Part shown: piece after piece, positions 45,825 to 55,155 of the stretch
Position numbering within the stretch: the stretch's first letter is position 1
Layout: every line of letters begins with the position of its first letter
NCBI GenBank assembly: GCA_951812645.1
Contig: CATOSM010000001.1
Span: 1,033,560-1,097,559 of the forward strand
Origin: an uncultured Candidatus Nitrosopumilus sp.
GTDB lineage: Archaea; Thermoproteota; Nitrososphaeria; Nitrososphaerales; Nitrosopumilaceae
Direction of reading: 5' to 3'
Length of the DNA stretch: 64,000 bases
Translations under genes and position numbers: made by a program
Notes under the pieces: model-generated
What the model saw: the letters and a program-made list of their open reading frames with translations, nothing else
Told to the model about the DNA's origin: nothing
Databases searched by the model: none

Positions 45825-46886
45825 TCATTCGTAATCTGAAATTCCATTTCCTGCATCAATATCAACTTTAGATTTCTTTCCATGTACGGATTCAAGAAAT
45901 CTAGCTTCCAATCCTCTAGTACGATTACCAGGTCTTAAAACGTCAAAATTTATTCCTTCTTCTAAAATATCACCTTTTGAAATAGTTCTAATTGCTTGAA
46001 GTGAACGAGTTGCGAATTTTCTTAATTCTAATTCTTCGTTTAGAATCTGTTTATTTCCAGAACCTAGTGCAAGTTCAGCATTTCTAATAGAAGATACCAT
46101 CATTTCTAATTCCTTTGGAATTAATGCAAATGGGTGATCTGGTCCAGGTGAATTCCTATCTAAAGTAAAATGTTTTTCAATTACAGTAGCACCATATGCA
46201 ACAGCAATTATAGGTGCAATTATAGGATCAATGCTATGATCAGAAAATCCCACGGGTAGATCATATCTAGATTTTATTTTTGGGATTACAGATAGATTGA
46301 GTGCGCTTATTGGACATGGATATTTTGAAGTACATTGTAAAATTCGGATATTGTTATTGTTGTTGTTCTTGATTAAATTTACAGCAAAATCAATTTCGTC
46401 AAAAGTACTTGCGCCAGTTGAAATGATTAATGGTTTTTTAGTTTTAGCAAGAAATTCTAAAAGTCTTATATGATTAATTTCAAATGATGCAATTTTATGA
46501 ATATCTACAAAAGGATCTACCTCTTTTGCATCATCAATAGAAAATGGAGTTGACATAAAAATAATTTTTTGTTTTTTAGCATATTCAGCAAGTATAGGAA
46601 TCATTTCATAAGGCATAGAAAGATTTTCAAAAATATCATTAATATTCTCATCAATTCCATGTTTTGTTAAATAATCACTTTGTCCAGCATTTTGAACATA
46701 CAGAGTTTCAGGCCTATATGTTTGGAATTTTATTGCATCAGCACCGCTTTGAGCAGCAATTTCAATTAATTGTTTAGCACGAATCAAATCTTCATCATAA
46801 GTTCCACATTTCCAATTTGAACCAGCTTCTGCAATAACAAAAACATGATCTAAATTATCAAATTTTGATAAATTATCAGTCAACAA
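45825..46886 (-). CDS. NeuB-type nonulosonate synthase (stand-alone)
   Basis: 353 residues. VFVIAEAGSNWKCGTYDED, DAIKFQTYRPETL, LQCTSKYPCP, VGFSDHSIDP and VIEKHFTLDRNSPGPDH are complete NeuB/PseI/LegI signatures, with a SAF lid at about 290-350. It condenses PEP with a 6-carbon amino sugar to form a nonulosonic acid. The poly-Asn run (NNNNNN, about 175) is a low-complexity loop. The cytidylyltransferase at 46974 is immediately upstream. Confidence 0.9.
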   Translation of the reverse strand: MLTDNLSKFDNLDHVFVIAEAGSNWKCGTYDEDLIRAKQLIEIAAQSGADAIKFQTYRPETLYVQNAGQSDYLTKHGIDENINDIFENLSMPYEMIPILAEYAKKQKIIFMSTPFSIDDAKEVDPFVDIHKIASFEINHIRLLEFLAKTKKPLIISTGASTFDEIDFAVNLIKNNNNNNIRILQCTSKYPCPISALNLSVIPKIKSRYDLPVGFSDHSIDPIIAPIIAVAYGATVIEKHFTLDRNSPGPDHPFALIPKELEMMVSSIRNAELALGSGNKQILNEELELRKFATRSLQAIRTISKGDILEEGINFDVLRPGNRTRGLEARFLESVHGKKSKVDIDAGNGISDYE

Positions 46887-46973
46887 AAAATAAAATCATT
46901 TGGAGATAAAATACTTTTGTTGAGTCATGATGAAATTTTGAATATTTTTACAAGTAAAACAGATTTCTTTGGT

Positions 46974-47732
46974 TCAGATATAATTTTTATCTTCTTGTAA
47001 TGATTTTTTGTAACCTTCATGAGAATCAACGTTTTTGTTAATATCAAGTAGGTTAGGTTCTTTCGCCAATAATTCTAAGATATTTTCAAGTAAAATGGGC
47101 TTATTTTTGATTTTTTTATAAATTGCCTTTACAAATTCGAGATCTTCTGATCTATCAACTGTCCAATGAAATTTTGACAAGTCCTCAGTATATTCAAGAT
47201 AGCCAATTCTAAATTTGGTAGGATTCGTATAGATATACGGGGTTACATGCTCTCTTTCAGAAGGTTTTTTTGAATTAATCCAAGCTGATTCTAAAGATTC
47301 AAATGAGAATACTTCAACTTCTGCACCTACCGGATATCTATTTTTATCAGAAAAATTATTTGCATAATCAAAATCAGAATTATTAAAAAATTCAATTACT
47401 TTATCGACAATATTTGGATCAATAAATGGCGCATCACCACTAATTCGGACAATTTGCTTAACCCCGAATTGTTTTGCACATTGATAATATCTATCCAATA
47501 CGTCTGATTCCTTACCTCGAAAATAAGTAACATTGATTGAATCTAATAGTTTAATTAAATCATCATCAGAAGAATTCGTTGTAGTAGCAATTATTTTTTG
47601 ATGTAATAATTTAGAATAAGATAGTTGAGATAATAGTGATTCTATTATAGACATACCATTAATTTTCATTAAAATTTTATTAGGAAGTCTTGTAGATCCC
47701 ATTCTAGCTTGTATTATAGCAATAAAATTCAT
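46974..47732 (-). CDS. CMP-nonulosonate cytidylyltransferase (SpsF/NeuA-like)
   Basis: 252 residues. The nucleotide-binding opening AIIQARMGSTRLPNKIL, then GKESDVLDRYYQCA, RISGDAPFIDP and WTVDRSEDLEFVKAI fit the SpsF branch of cytidylyltransferases. It should activate the product of the NeuB-type synthase next to it. It is the first gene of the three-gene minus-strand unit 47732-44295. Confidence 0.85.
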   Translation of the reverse strand: MNFIAIIQARMGSTRLPNKILMKINGMSIIESLLSQLSYSKLLHQKIIATTTNSSDDDLIKLLDSINVTYFRGKESDVLDRYYQCAKQFGVKQIVRISGDAPFIDPNIVDKVIEFFNNSDFDYANNFSDKNRYPVGAEVEVFSFESLESAWINSKKPSEREHVTPYIYTNPTKFRIGYLEYTEDLSKFHWTVDRSEDLEFVKAIYKKIKNKPILLENILELLAKEPNLLDINKNVDSHEGYKKSLQEDKNYI

Positions 47733-47816
47733 GATTTAATTTAGCGGCATGATGATAATATTTAGGTGTTAAAAAAACTATAAGAAATAGAAAATTTTCT
47801 TATTAACATAATCAAA

Positions 47817-48233
47817 ATGTCAAATAAAATATCTTTACAAAAAGTAAAACAAAAAGATTTACAGTTTCTTTATGAACTTTTAGGTGAACGTGAATCAAAA
47901 ACATTCATTTCACACAAAAGAATGCCAACATGGGAAGAACATGTAAAATTTGTAAAATCAAAACCATATGCAAAATGGTACATAATTAGTTCTGAAGATA
48001 AAAAAATAGGCACAATTTTACTAACTTTTGAAAATGAAGTTGGTATTTTTATTAAAAAAAATATTCAACAGAAAGGGATTGGAACATCTGCATTAAAATT
48101 ATTAATAAAAGAAAGTCCACATTTACGATATCTTGCAAATATTAGTCCCAAGAATAAAGAATCTGTAAAATTTTTTAAGAAAAATGATTTTAAATTAATT
48201 CAATACACTTATGAAATAACCGATGAAAAATAA
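47817..48233 (+). CDS. GNAT acetyltransferase, copy 1 (PseH-like)
   Basis: 138 residues. KVKQKDLQFLYELL opens it, a strand KIGTILLTF and an acetyl-CoA loop IQQKGIGTSALKLL follow, then the closing SVKFFKKNDFKL. It should acetylate an amino sugar, as PseH does. Bases 47906-47986 are almost identical to 49432-49512 in the second GNAT. It overlaps or abuts the aminotransferase. Confidence 0.82.
   Translation: MSNKISLQKVKQKDLQFLYELLGERESKTFISHKRMPTWEEHVKFVKSKPYAKWYIISSEDKKIGTILLTFENEVGIFIKKNIQQKGIGTSALKLLIKESPHLRYLANISPKNKESVKFFKKNDFKLIQYTYEITDEK
47906..47986 (+). repeat. 81-bp near-identical segment shared by the two GNAT genes
   Basis: This segment matches 49432-49512 with one mismatch, including 71 consecutive identical bases. 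It encodes SHKRMPTWEEHVKFVKSKPY in both genes, while sequence on either side diverges strongly. A sharp-edged identity block of this kind suggests gene conversion or very strong local constraint. Confidence 0.85.
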
Positions 48234-48240
48234 AATGGCG

Positions 48241-49332
48241 ATGAAAAATAAAATAAAATTATTTGATCCAGTTTTTGGAAAAAAAGAAGAACAAGCTATA
48301 ATCAAAGTATTAAAAAGTCGTTTTTGGGCATCTGGATCTGGTAGCGGTAATGTAAAAATTTTTGAAGAAAATTTTAGAAAATTTGTCAATGCCAAAAAAT
48401 GTGTGGCAGTTAACAATGGAACATCTGCTCTTCATTTAGCATTATCACTGATGGATATTAAAGGAAAAGAAGTAATTTTACCATCCCTATCTTTTGTTTC
48501 AACTGCACATGCAGTAATCTATAATGGAGGAATTCCAATATTTGCAGATATAGATCCAAAATCACTTTGTATAGATCCAACATCAATAGAAGAAAAAACT
48601 ACTAACAAAACAAAAGTGATCTTACCAGTTCATTTTGCGGGTCTACCATGTAATCTGGATAAGATTCAAAAGTTATGTAAAAAGCATAATCTTAGATTAG
48701 TTGAAGATGCTGCACATGCAGCTGGAAGTACTTATAAAAATAAAAAAATTGGAGCACATGGTGCAGCATGTTTTAGTTTTCATCCAGTGAAAAATTTAGC
48801 CATGCCTACGGGTGGCGCAATCACATTAAATGATAAAAAAAATGTGATGTATGGAAATGAATTAAAAATTCGTAGATGGTGTGGTATTACTAGTAGAAAA
48901 GGCGCAACATATGACATATCAGAATTAGGGTGGAATTTCTACATGAATGAATTTGCTGCAGCTGTTGGAATTGAACAATTAAAGAAATTAGATTTCTTGA
49001 ATAAAAAGCGTAGGAATATTGCTGAAAGATATTTTAAAGAAATTAAAAGTGATTATAAAATGCCAATGGATAAAGGATGTTCATATCATTTCTACTGGAT
49101 TTGTGTTAATAATAGAAAAAAATTTATGAGGAAAATGGATGAGCAAGGAATTGAAACTGGAATTCATTATAAGCCAATTCATACAATGAGTATGTATAAA
49201 AATAAAAAAACTAAATTAATTGAAACTGAAAAAGTTGGAGAAAATGTTGTTTCAATTGCCACACATCCAAATTTAAGCGAAAAAAATATTGATCATATAA
49301 TTTCATCAATCAATAAATTTCAAAATATTTGA
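48241..49332 (+). CDS. DegT/DnrJ/EryC1 sugar aminotransferase (PseC-like), copy 1
   Basis: About 363 residues. FGKKEEQAIIKVLKSRFWAS, NNGTSALHLALSLM, EDAAHAAGSTYKNKKIG and the PLP-lysine segment FSFHPVKNLAMPTGG are all present. It transfers an amino group to a 4-keto sugar, here probably the product of the PseB-like dehydratase. The frame extends to 48223, overlapping the GNAT stop. ATGs at 48235 and 48241 are nearer the conserved start. Confidence 0.88.
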   Translation: MKNKIKLFDPVFGKKEEQAIIKVLKSRFWASGSGSGNVKIFEENFRKFVNAKKCVAVNNGTSALHLALSLMDIKGKEVILPSLSFVSTAHAVIYNGGIPIFADIDPKSLCIDPTSIEEKTTNKTKVILPVHFAGLPCNLDKIQKLCKKHNLRLVEDAAHAAGSTYKNKKIGAHGAACFSFHPVKNLAMPTGGAITLNDKKNVMYGNELKIRRWCGITSRKGATYDISELGWNFYMNEFAAAVGIEQLKKLDFLNKKRRNIAERYFKEIKSDYKMPMDKGCSYHFYWICVNNRKKFMRKMDEQGIETGIHYKPIHTMSMYKNKKTKLIETEKVGENVVSIATHPNLSEKNIDHIISSINKFQNI

Positions 49333-49339
49333 ATAAGAT

Positions 49340-49765
49340 ATGAAAAGAGAAAAAATTAGATTAACTAAAATAAAAAAAGAAGACCATGTTTTTCTGCATG
49401 AATTACTTTTACAAAGACGTCCTCTTGTAAACATTTCACATAAAAGAATGCCAACATGGGAAGAACATGTAAAATTTGTAAAATCAAAACCATATGCAAA
49501 ATGGTACATAATATATAAAAAAACGGATAAGATTGGGACAATTTATCTTTCGAAACAACATGAAATTGGAATTCATATACTTAAAAAATATGAAAAAGAA
49601 TCTACACAAATTGAATCAATTAAAGAATTGATGTCACTAAATTCAAAAAGTAAATTTCGTGCAAATGTAAGTCCAAAAAATAAAAAATACATTACACTTT
49701 TTAAAAAACTCGGATTTGAAATGGTTCAGCATACCTATGAACTTGATTTAAGAACCAATTATTGA
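49340..49765 (+). CDS. GNAT acetyltransferase, copy 2
   Basis: 141 residues, paralogous to the GNAT at 47817. It opens with IRLTKIKKEDHVFLHELL and ends RANVSPKNKKYITLFKKLGF. The acetyl-CoA loop is eroded: where copy 1 has QQKGIGTSA, this copy has KKYEKESTQIESIKEL without the G-x-G. It may therefore have lost or changed activity. It lies seven bases after the aminotransferase stop. Confidence 0.7.
   Translation: MKREKIRLTKIKKEDHVFLHELLLQRRPLVNISHKRMPTWEEHVKFVKSKPYAKWYIIYKKTDKIGTIYLSKQHEIGIHILKKYEKESTQIESIKELMSLNSKSKFRANVSPKNKKYITLFKKLGFEMVQHTYELDLRTNY
49432..49512 (+). repeat. 81-bp segment, partner of 47906-47986
   Basis: Second copy of the near-identical block, located in GNAT copy 2 and in the same reading frame. 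The two lie 1526 bases apart in direct orientation, flanking the aminotransferase gene. Confidence 0.85.
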
Positions 49766-49807
49766 TTTCATTCAATTTTTATAGCCAAATTTAAAACAAA
49801 TTAATTA

Positions 49808-50722
49808 ATGAAAATTATAGTTACTGGAGGTTCAGGATTTATTGGATCTAATGTAGTAAAAAACTTGAGTAAAAATCATGAGGTTAAGATTTTTGATTTT
49901 AAAAAACCTGCCAATCTAGATAATGAATTTATTCAAGGAGACATAAAAGATACAAAAAATGTAATTGATTCAATAAAAGATTGTGACGTGGTCATACATC
50001 TAGCTGCAACTTTAGGTGTTATTCATACAGAAGAAAATCCAGTTCTTACTCTAGACACAAATCTAGGAGGAACAAAAAATGTTTTAGAAGCATGCCGAAT
50101 AAACAAAATTAAAAAAATTATTTTTTCATCATCCTCAGAAGTATATGGTGAGCCATTAAAAATACCCATGAATGAAGATGACAAACCTATTCCAATTACA
50201 ACATATGGTGTAAGTAAATTTGCTGCAGAAGAGTACATAAAAGCATATTCAAGAAATTTTGGATTGGAATACACTATGTTTAGATTATTTAATGTCTATG
50301 GAGATGAACAAGCTACAGACTGGGTGCTTCCAGAATTTGTTAGTAGAGCTATTGCAAATAAAGACATCATTGTACATGGGAATGGTTCACAAACTAGAGC
50401 ATTTTGCTATGTAACAGATATAGCTAATGCATTTTCATTAGCATTAGATAAAGCAAATGGCCAATTAATCAATATAGGAAATAACAATGAACCAATTATC
50501 ATTAAAGAATTAGCAGAAAAAATTATTGGACTTGCGAGTTCACAGAGTTCTGTTAAATTCATTCCTTTTGAAGAATCAAAAAGAAACAGAAATGAAATAT
50601 TAATAAGAATTCCAAGTATTGAAAAAGCAAAAAAATTGTTAGAATATAAACCAGATATATCACTGGAGGAAGGAATTTTGAAAGTGATAAAAAAACAGGT
50701 AAATAGCAATCAAAAATCTTAA
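49808..50722 (+). CDS. NAD-dependent nucleotide-sugar epimerase/dehydratase
   Basis: 304 residues, extended SDR: TGGSGFIGSNVVKNL, DVVIHLAATLGV, SSSSEVYGEPLKIP and the catalytic TTYGVSKFAAEEY (YxxxK). GDEQATDWVLPEF and GSQTRAFCYVTDIANA complete the pattern of UDP-glucose 4-epimerase relatives. The exact sugar is unknown. Confidence 0.85.
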   Translation: MKIIVTGGSGFIGSNVVKNLSKNHEVKIFDFKKPANLDNEFIQGDIKDTKNVIDSIKDCDVVIHLAATLGVIHTEENPVLTLDTNLGGTKNVLEACRINKIKKIIFSSSSEVYGEPLKIPMNEDDKPIPITTYGVSKFAAEEYIKAYSRNFGLEYTMFRLFNVYGDEQATDWVLPEFVSRAIANKDIIVHGNGSQTRAFCYVTDIANAFSLALDKANGQLINIGNNNEPIIIKELAEKIIGLASSQSSVKFIPFEESKRNRNEILIRIPSIEKAKKLLEYKPDISLEEGILKVIKKQVNSNQKS

Positions 50723-50801
50723 TGCATAAAAATTCATTCAATTTTTTAAATTGTTTAAGTAAAATAGTTATAGGATGTAAGGCATTTTAGAGTGTATAAA
50801 A

Positions 50802-51935
50802 TTGAAATATTGTAAAAAATGTCTTTATCCAGATACAAAACCATTACTAATATTTGATGATGAGGGCATATGTGATGCCTGTAAAGCACCCGAAAAAAAG
50901 GAAAAAATTGATTGGGATTCAAGAAGAAAAGACTTAGCAACAATTCTAGAAAAATACAGAAGCAAGGATGATACCAAGTATGATTGTATAATTCCAGTTA
51001 GTGGAGGAAAAGATTCTCATTTTCAAGTTCATACGATTGTAAATGAATTTGGTTTAAAACCACTGTTAGTTAATTTTCATCCAAGAGATCTTATTCCATT
51101 AGGAAGAAAAAATATTGAAAATATTAAAAATATTGGAGTTGATTGTATTGAATTTACTCCAAATCCACACATTTACAAAAAAATGGAAAAGTTTGGACTA
51201 ATTGAACTTGGAGATGTGAATTGGCCTGAACACGTTGGAATTTTTACAGTTCCATTTCAAATTGCAGTGTCATATGAAGTTCCTTTGATAATATGGGGTG
51301 AAAATCCTCAGATGGAATATGGAGGTCCTGGTGGAGGAATGGTAATGGATAAAGAATGGCTAGAAAAATACGGTGTATTTTGGTTTGACAAAATAAAACC
51401 TACTATTATGACAGAGAATGGAATTAATATTAAAGATCTTAAAGCATATAATTATCCATCAGACGAAGAACTCAAACGTGTAGGAGTTACAGGTATTTTT
51501 CTAGGTCAATACATAAAATATGATATTGACAAAATTCTAGAGACTGTTGAAAAAATAGGATTTAGTAGAAATCCAGAAGCAAAAGAAGGAACATATACAG
51601 ACTGGGAAAATTTAGATACAAAATTCACTGGAATGCATGATTACTTTAAATGGATAAAATATGGATATGGGAGAGCGACAGATCATGCTTCATTAGATAT
51701 TAGAGCAGGTAAAATCACTAGAGAAGAGGGATTAAAACTTGTAAAAGAGTTTGAAGGTAAAATTCCAGAAAAATATATGCAAGACTTTTTAGACGACATG
51801 GAAATTACTAGAGAAGAATTTTACAAGATAGTAGATAAATTTGCCAATAAGGAACTGTTCAAAACAGACGAAAAAGGTAATATGATTAGAGACAAAAATG
51901 GCAATATAGAAAAATTAGCATACGATAATAATTAA
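50802..51935 (+). CDS. N-acetyl sugar amidotransferase (WbuX type), copy 2
   Basis: 377 residues from TTG. Zinc Cys at 4, 7, 24 and 27, and SGGKDS at 67-72, exactly as in copy 1 (40695), yet the middle differs (WGENPQMEYGGPGGGM against QGENGALTLGVTLTG). The two are therefore old paralogues with different substrates rather than a recent duplication. No glutaminase partner is seen. The gene overlaps the converging methyltransferase by four bases. Confidence 0.88.
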   Translation: MKYCKKCLYPDTKPLLIFDDEGICDACKAPEKKEKIDWDSRRKDLATILEKYRSKDDTKYDCIIPVSGGKDSHFQVHTIVNEFGLKPLLVNFHPRDLIPLGRKNIENIKNIGVDCIEFTPNPHIYKKMEKFGLIELGDVNWPEHVGIFTVPFQIAVSYEVPLIIWGENPQMEYGGPGGGMVMDKEWLEKYGVFWFDKIKPTIMTENGINIKDLKAYNYPSDEELKRVGVTGIFLGQYIKYDIDKILETVEKIGFSRNPEAKEGTYTDWENLDTKFTGMHDYFKWIKYGYGRATDHASLDIRAGKITREEGLKLVKEFEGKIPEKYMQDFLDDMEITREEFYKIVDKFANKELFKTDEKGNMIRDKNGNIEKLAYDNN

Positions 51936-52690
51936 AGAATTACATATTGTGTATAGGGTGAAAAATTAAATTTTTGTAATTTTAAATCAGAAACTCCAAT
52001 TACATCATGTAATGCTTTGCTTACACTAGGCCAATGAGCATCATCAAGTAAATTGAATGCAATAATTGAGCCTTTTGGCATTAAAGGTATAAAATATTCT
52101 AAAGCAATTTTGGTAGGTTTGTATAAAACAAAATCGAGATACAAAAGACTGATAATAGTTTGAGGATTATTTTTAACATATTTGGGAATGGTTTTTTCTG
52201 CATTACCTTTGATTAATTCAACTTTATCAATATGATTTAAAAATCGATTTGAATTGTATAATGAAATTGATTTCATAAGATCAGAATAAGAATCGATGGC
52301 AAACGAACCCTTTTTGGCTTGTGGTGATTTTGACAATTTGTCAATTTTAGATAGTTTTGGAAAACCTGTAAATGTATCAAATCCGATAATTTTCCGAATA
52401 AAATTAGTGTGCTCAAAAATTGCACTCAATTGTGCAAATGTCATCAAACCGCCACCAAATAGGACTCCACATTCAATGATTGAACCAGGAACTTCTAAAA
52501 TTTTTTTGAATAATTCATATTTTGCAATAAAATTAGTTAAATCTTGTCTAGGTACATATTTCGAAAAATTTTGTAGTTTTTCAACGTTAGTACCTAAACT
52601 TGAATTATAATATTTTTCTAATTGATCAAGATAATCGAAGTCATTTGTGGTGTTATAGGAATTTTCTTTAAACCTTGATATTTTTTTCAT
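51932..52690 (-). CDS. TylF/MycF-like sugar O-methyltransferase
   Basis: 252 residues. The SAM site is SIIECGVLFGGGLMTFAQL, followed by IIGFDTFTGFPKLS and YLDFVLYKPTKIALEYF (acidic metal/SAM residues), which is the TylF pattern. It should methylate a deoxysugar hydroxyl. The remnant at 63276 was a related enzyme. Confidence 0.8.
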   Translation of the reverse strand: MKKISRFKENSYNTTNDFDYLDQLEKYYNSSLGTNVEKLQNFSKYVPRQDLTNFIAKYELFKKILEVPGSIIECGVLFGGGLMTFAQLSAIFEHTNFIRKIIGFDTFTGFPKLSKIDKLSKSPQAKKGSFAIDSYSDLMKSISLYNSNRFLNHIDKVELIKGNAEKTIPKYVKNNPQTIISLLYLDFVLYKPTKIALEYFIPLMPKGSIIAFNLLDDAHWPSVSKALHDVIGVSDLKLQKFNFSPYTQYVIL

Positions 52691-52725
52691 AAAATGAAAT
52701 ATACAAACTTGCTTAAATCAATATA

Positions 52726-54618
52726 CTAATTTAACCTACGTAAAAACTTCAATAATTCCATTGATGCAGAACCTTGATTTACACAGTATTTGTTAGCATA
52801 AGAAATACCTTCTTTAATTATAGATTCTGAATAATTTTTTTGTGTTAGTATTTTTTTTAATGTATTTTCAAAATCTTCAATATTTACGGTTATACAAGAG
52901 TTAGATGTAATAATGGTCGGGAAACCAAAATCACTATCTTTAGAAATAATAGACACAACTGGTTTTTTCAATAATTGTGCGTTCAGCATAACAGTTGAAA
53001 CATCTATCACAACAAATACAGAGCAATGTGGAATAAGCTCTGAAATATCACCAGCTTTAAAAACTAGAGAATCAGAACGGATTGATTTTGCCAGATCAGT
53101 TGGATCAAACTCATCAGGAGATGGATGAATTTTAATTACCAATTTTTTATCAAGTCGATTTGCAACTGAACATATTTCTTTAATTATTTTTTCATTTTTT
53201 TCTATTGAATTAATCGTTAAATCAAAAGCATTTTCTTGTACAGGTCCAGATGTTGCTAATAAAATATAATCATCAGACGGATTTGTATCGATTGGAAGTT
53301 CATCAAAAATAGGGGCTCCCAAAGGAATAATCTTTTCTGAAGAAATACCAAATTTGATTGCATGTGATTTTTCTATTTCACCCCACACCACATAATAATC
53401 TGCGTCATACGGAAAGACACCTTGAAAATCATTCATATCAAACGCACCTTCATCATCAGAATCAAAGAACAAACCATGCTGCAAAACAACGACCGAAATT
53501 CCTAGTTTTTTAGCCAATTTCACCATAATTTGTTCTGTTGAGCCTATTTCAGACCATACTAAAATAGACGAAAATTGATTTTCTGAAAGGATTTTTTTAG
53601 ATAATTGAATTTCAGTGATAGATTCACTAAATCTTTTTTCAACCAAATTTTTAAATGTAGATTTTAAAGCAGGCCAAAGAGATTTATCTTCTATAGAAAA
53701 AAAGTTTTCAAGCGAATCTTCATTTTCAAAAAGTTTTGAAATTAGTGATTGTATTATATTTTTATCATTTTCAATTTTATTTTTTAATTTATTATCTAAT
53801 AAAACAGACGAACTTAATATTTTAGTTCCCGAATTTTTTATTATACAATAAGATTTAAAATTCCAGATTGACGGACGTCGTCTATTATACACAAATGAAT
53901 TTATCTTTACGTTACGTAAATTTTTAAAAATACTTTGATATCTAATGGTATCAAACTCTACAAATAATGTAGATTTAGTTGCAGTATCATTTGTTTTTTT
54001 ACTTAAAGAGAAATTAATTAATTTATCAAATGCAGAATATAATTTTGTATAAAAATTCTTTGATATTTTTAATCTGAAAGTTTTATTGCCGATTTTAATT
54101 GGAATTTGTACTGAATCATAATAAAAATCTGTATTTGGTAAATTATCATTTAATTTCACAGTATTTTTTGTAAAAATATTTACTAAATCATAAAGATCAC
54201 TAGAAACAAGAAAAGATGAATCTGAAAAACAGGATATAATTTTCAGTATTTCTAAATATTTTTTAATGAATTGAACTAGGAAATAATTGAATTCTACTTG
54301 AATTAATAATCCAATATTGATATCCTCATAAGTAATAATTTTTGAAAATTGTTCTTCATTATGCCATTTAGCAAATTTATAAGAAAGCTTTTGGATTAAT
54401 CGTAAATCGTTTTTGTTAAGATAAATGTCTGAAATTTCATGATCAATATTATTTGAAGACAATAATTTATGTGAATGATTATCAAAACTAATAATTTTTT
54501 TTTTATTTATTATTGATTTGATTTCTGAAATATCAGAATTTTTAGAAAGTAGAACGATTGTTTTTGATGAATCTTTCAATTTAATTTGATTTCCATTTAT
54601 TCCAATTATAGTCATCAA
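52726..54618 (-). CDS. GT-B surface-carbohydrate transferase-like protein
   Basis: 630 residues. The C-terminal 300 residues have a two-Rossmann pattern with SVVVLQHGLFFDSDDEG, YYVVWGEIEKSHAIKFG, KLVIKIHPSPDEFDP and FVVIDVSTVMLNAQLL, like capsule and CDP-glycerol-type transferases. The N-terminal part is Asn/Ile/Lys-rich with no recognised domain. The start overlaps the cupin gene by 38 bases. Confidence 0.65.
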   Translation of the reverse strand: MMTIIGINGNQIKLKDSSKTIVLLSKNSDISEIKSIINKKKIISFDNHSHKLLSSNNIDHEISDIYLNKNDLRLIQKLSYKFAKWHNEEQFSKIITYEDINIGLLIQVEFNYFLVQFIKKYLEILKIISCFSDSSFLVSSDLYDLVNIFTKNTVKLNDNLPNTDFYYDSVQIPIKIGNKTFRLKISKNFYTKLYSAFDKLINFSLSKKTNDTATKSTLFVEFDTIRYQSIFKNLRNVKINSFVYNRRRPSIWNFKSYCIIKNSGTKILSSSVLLDNKLKNKIENDKNIIQSLISKLFENEDSLENFFSIEDKSLWPALKSTFKNLVEKRFSESITEIQLSKKILSENQFSSILVWSEIGSTEQIMVKLAKKLGISVVVLQHGLFFDSDDEGAFDMNDFQGVFPYDADYYVVWGEIEKSHAIKFGISSEKIIPLGAPIFDELPIDTNPSDDYILLATSGPVQENAFDLTINSIEKNEKIIKEICSVANRLDKKLVIKIHPSPDEFDPTDLAKSIRSDSLVFKAGDISELIPHCSVFVVIDVSTVMLNAQLLKKPVVSIISKDSDFGFPTIITSNSCITVNIEDFENTLKKILTQKNYSESIIKEGISYANKYCVNQGSASMELLKFLRRLN

Positions 54619-55033
54619 ATGAAATATTGGTCATTTCATTATCATTTGGTCGCCAAGCAATATCTGCCAATGTTAAAACCTTGGATACATCATCAGATAG
54701 ATTTACGTGCGCAGATGCCATATTTTTAGGCACAATAACCATAACTGGATTATCAGCAGAAGATTCTATTTCGATGTAATTTCCAGATTTTTCTTGAATT
54801 ATAAAAACTACCTTTCCATGTATGCATGTAAAGTAGCTATTCCTTTGTGTGTGGATATGAGGTCCCTTCCGTTCACTAACATTTACAGAGCTTACATACA
54901 CCATTTTTGGATCATCGATTAGAGCATCCCAATCTCTCCAAATAACGGAAAGAGAGCCATTCGCATGTTGATCTTGAATGTCTTTCGTGGGATGATTTTC
55001 TAATTCAATACTATAATCAGTGAGTTTTTTCAT
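54581..55033 (-). CDS. RmlC-like cupin (dTDP-4-keto-sugar epimerase/isomerase family)
   Basis: 150 residues with a single cupin: RKGPHIHTQRNSYFTCIHGKV carries the conserved His pair, and MASAHVNLSD the later His. The DIAWRPNDNEMTN ending is typical of the family. With rmlB and rmlA divergently upstream, it should epimerise or isomerise dTDP-4-keto-6-deoxyglucose. A reductase (RmlD) is not present in the window, so the final sugar is uncertain. Confidence 0.72.
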   Translation of the reverse strand: MKKLTDYSIELENHPTKDIQDQHANGSLSVIWRDWDALIDDPKMVYVSSVNVSERKGPHIHTQRNSYFTCIHGKVVFIIQEKSGNYIEIESSADNPVMVIVPKNMASAHVNLSDDVSKVLTLADIAWRPNDNEMTNISFDDYNWNKWKSN

Positions 55034-55155
55034 AATATTTAGAGCAAAACATCATTTTTGGATTAGTTAATTAAGTTTTGTTTAGAAAATTGTTTTGAAA
55101 AACTACGCTAATTAAATTAAGAAAACGTTATTTGCTTTTAAAAATTTAGAATGTT

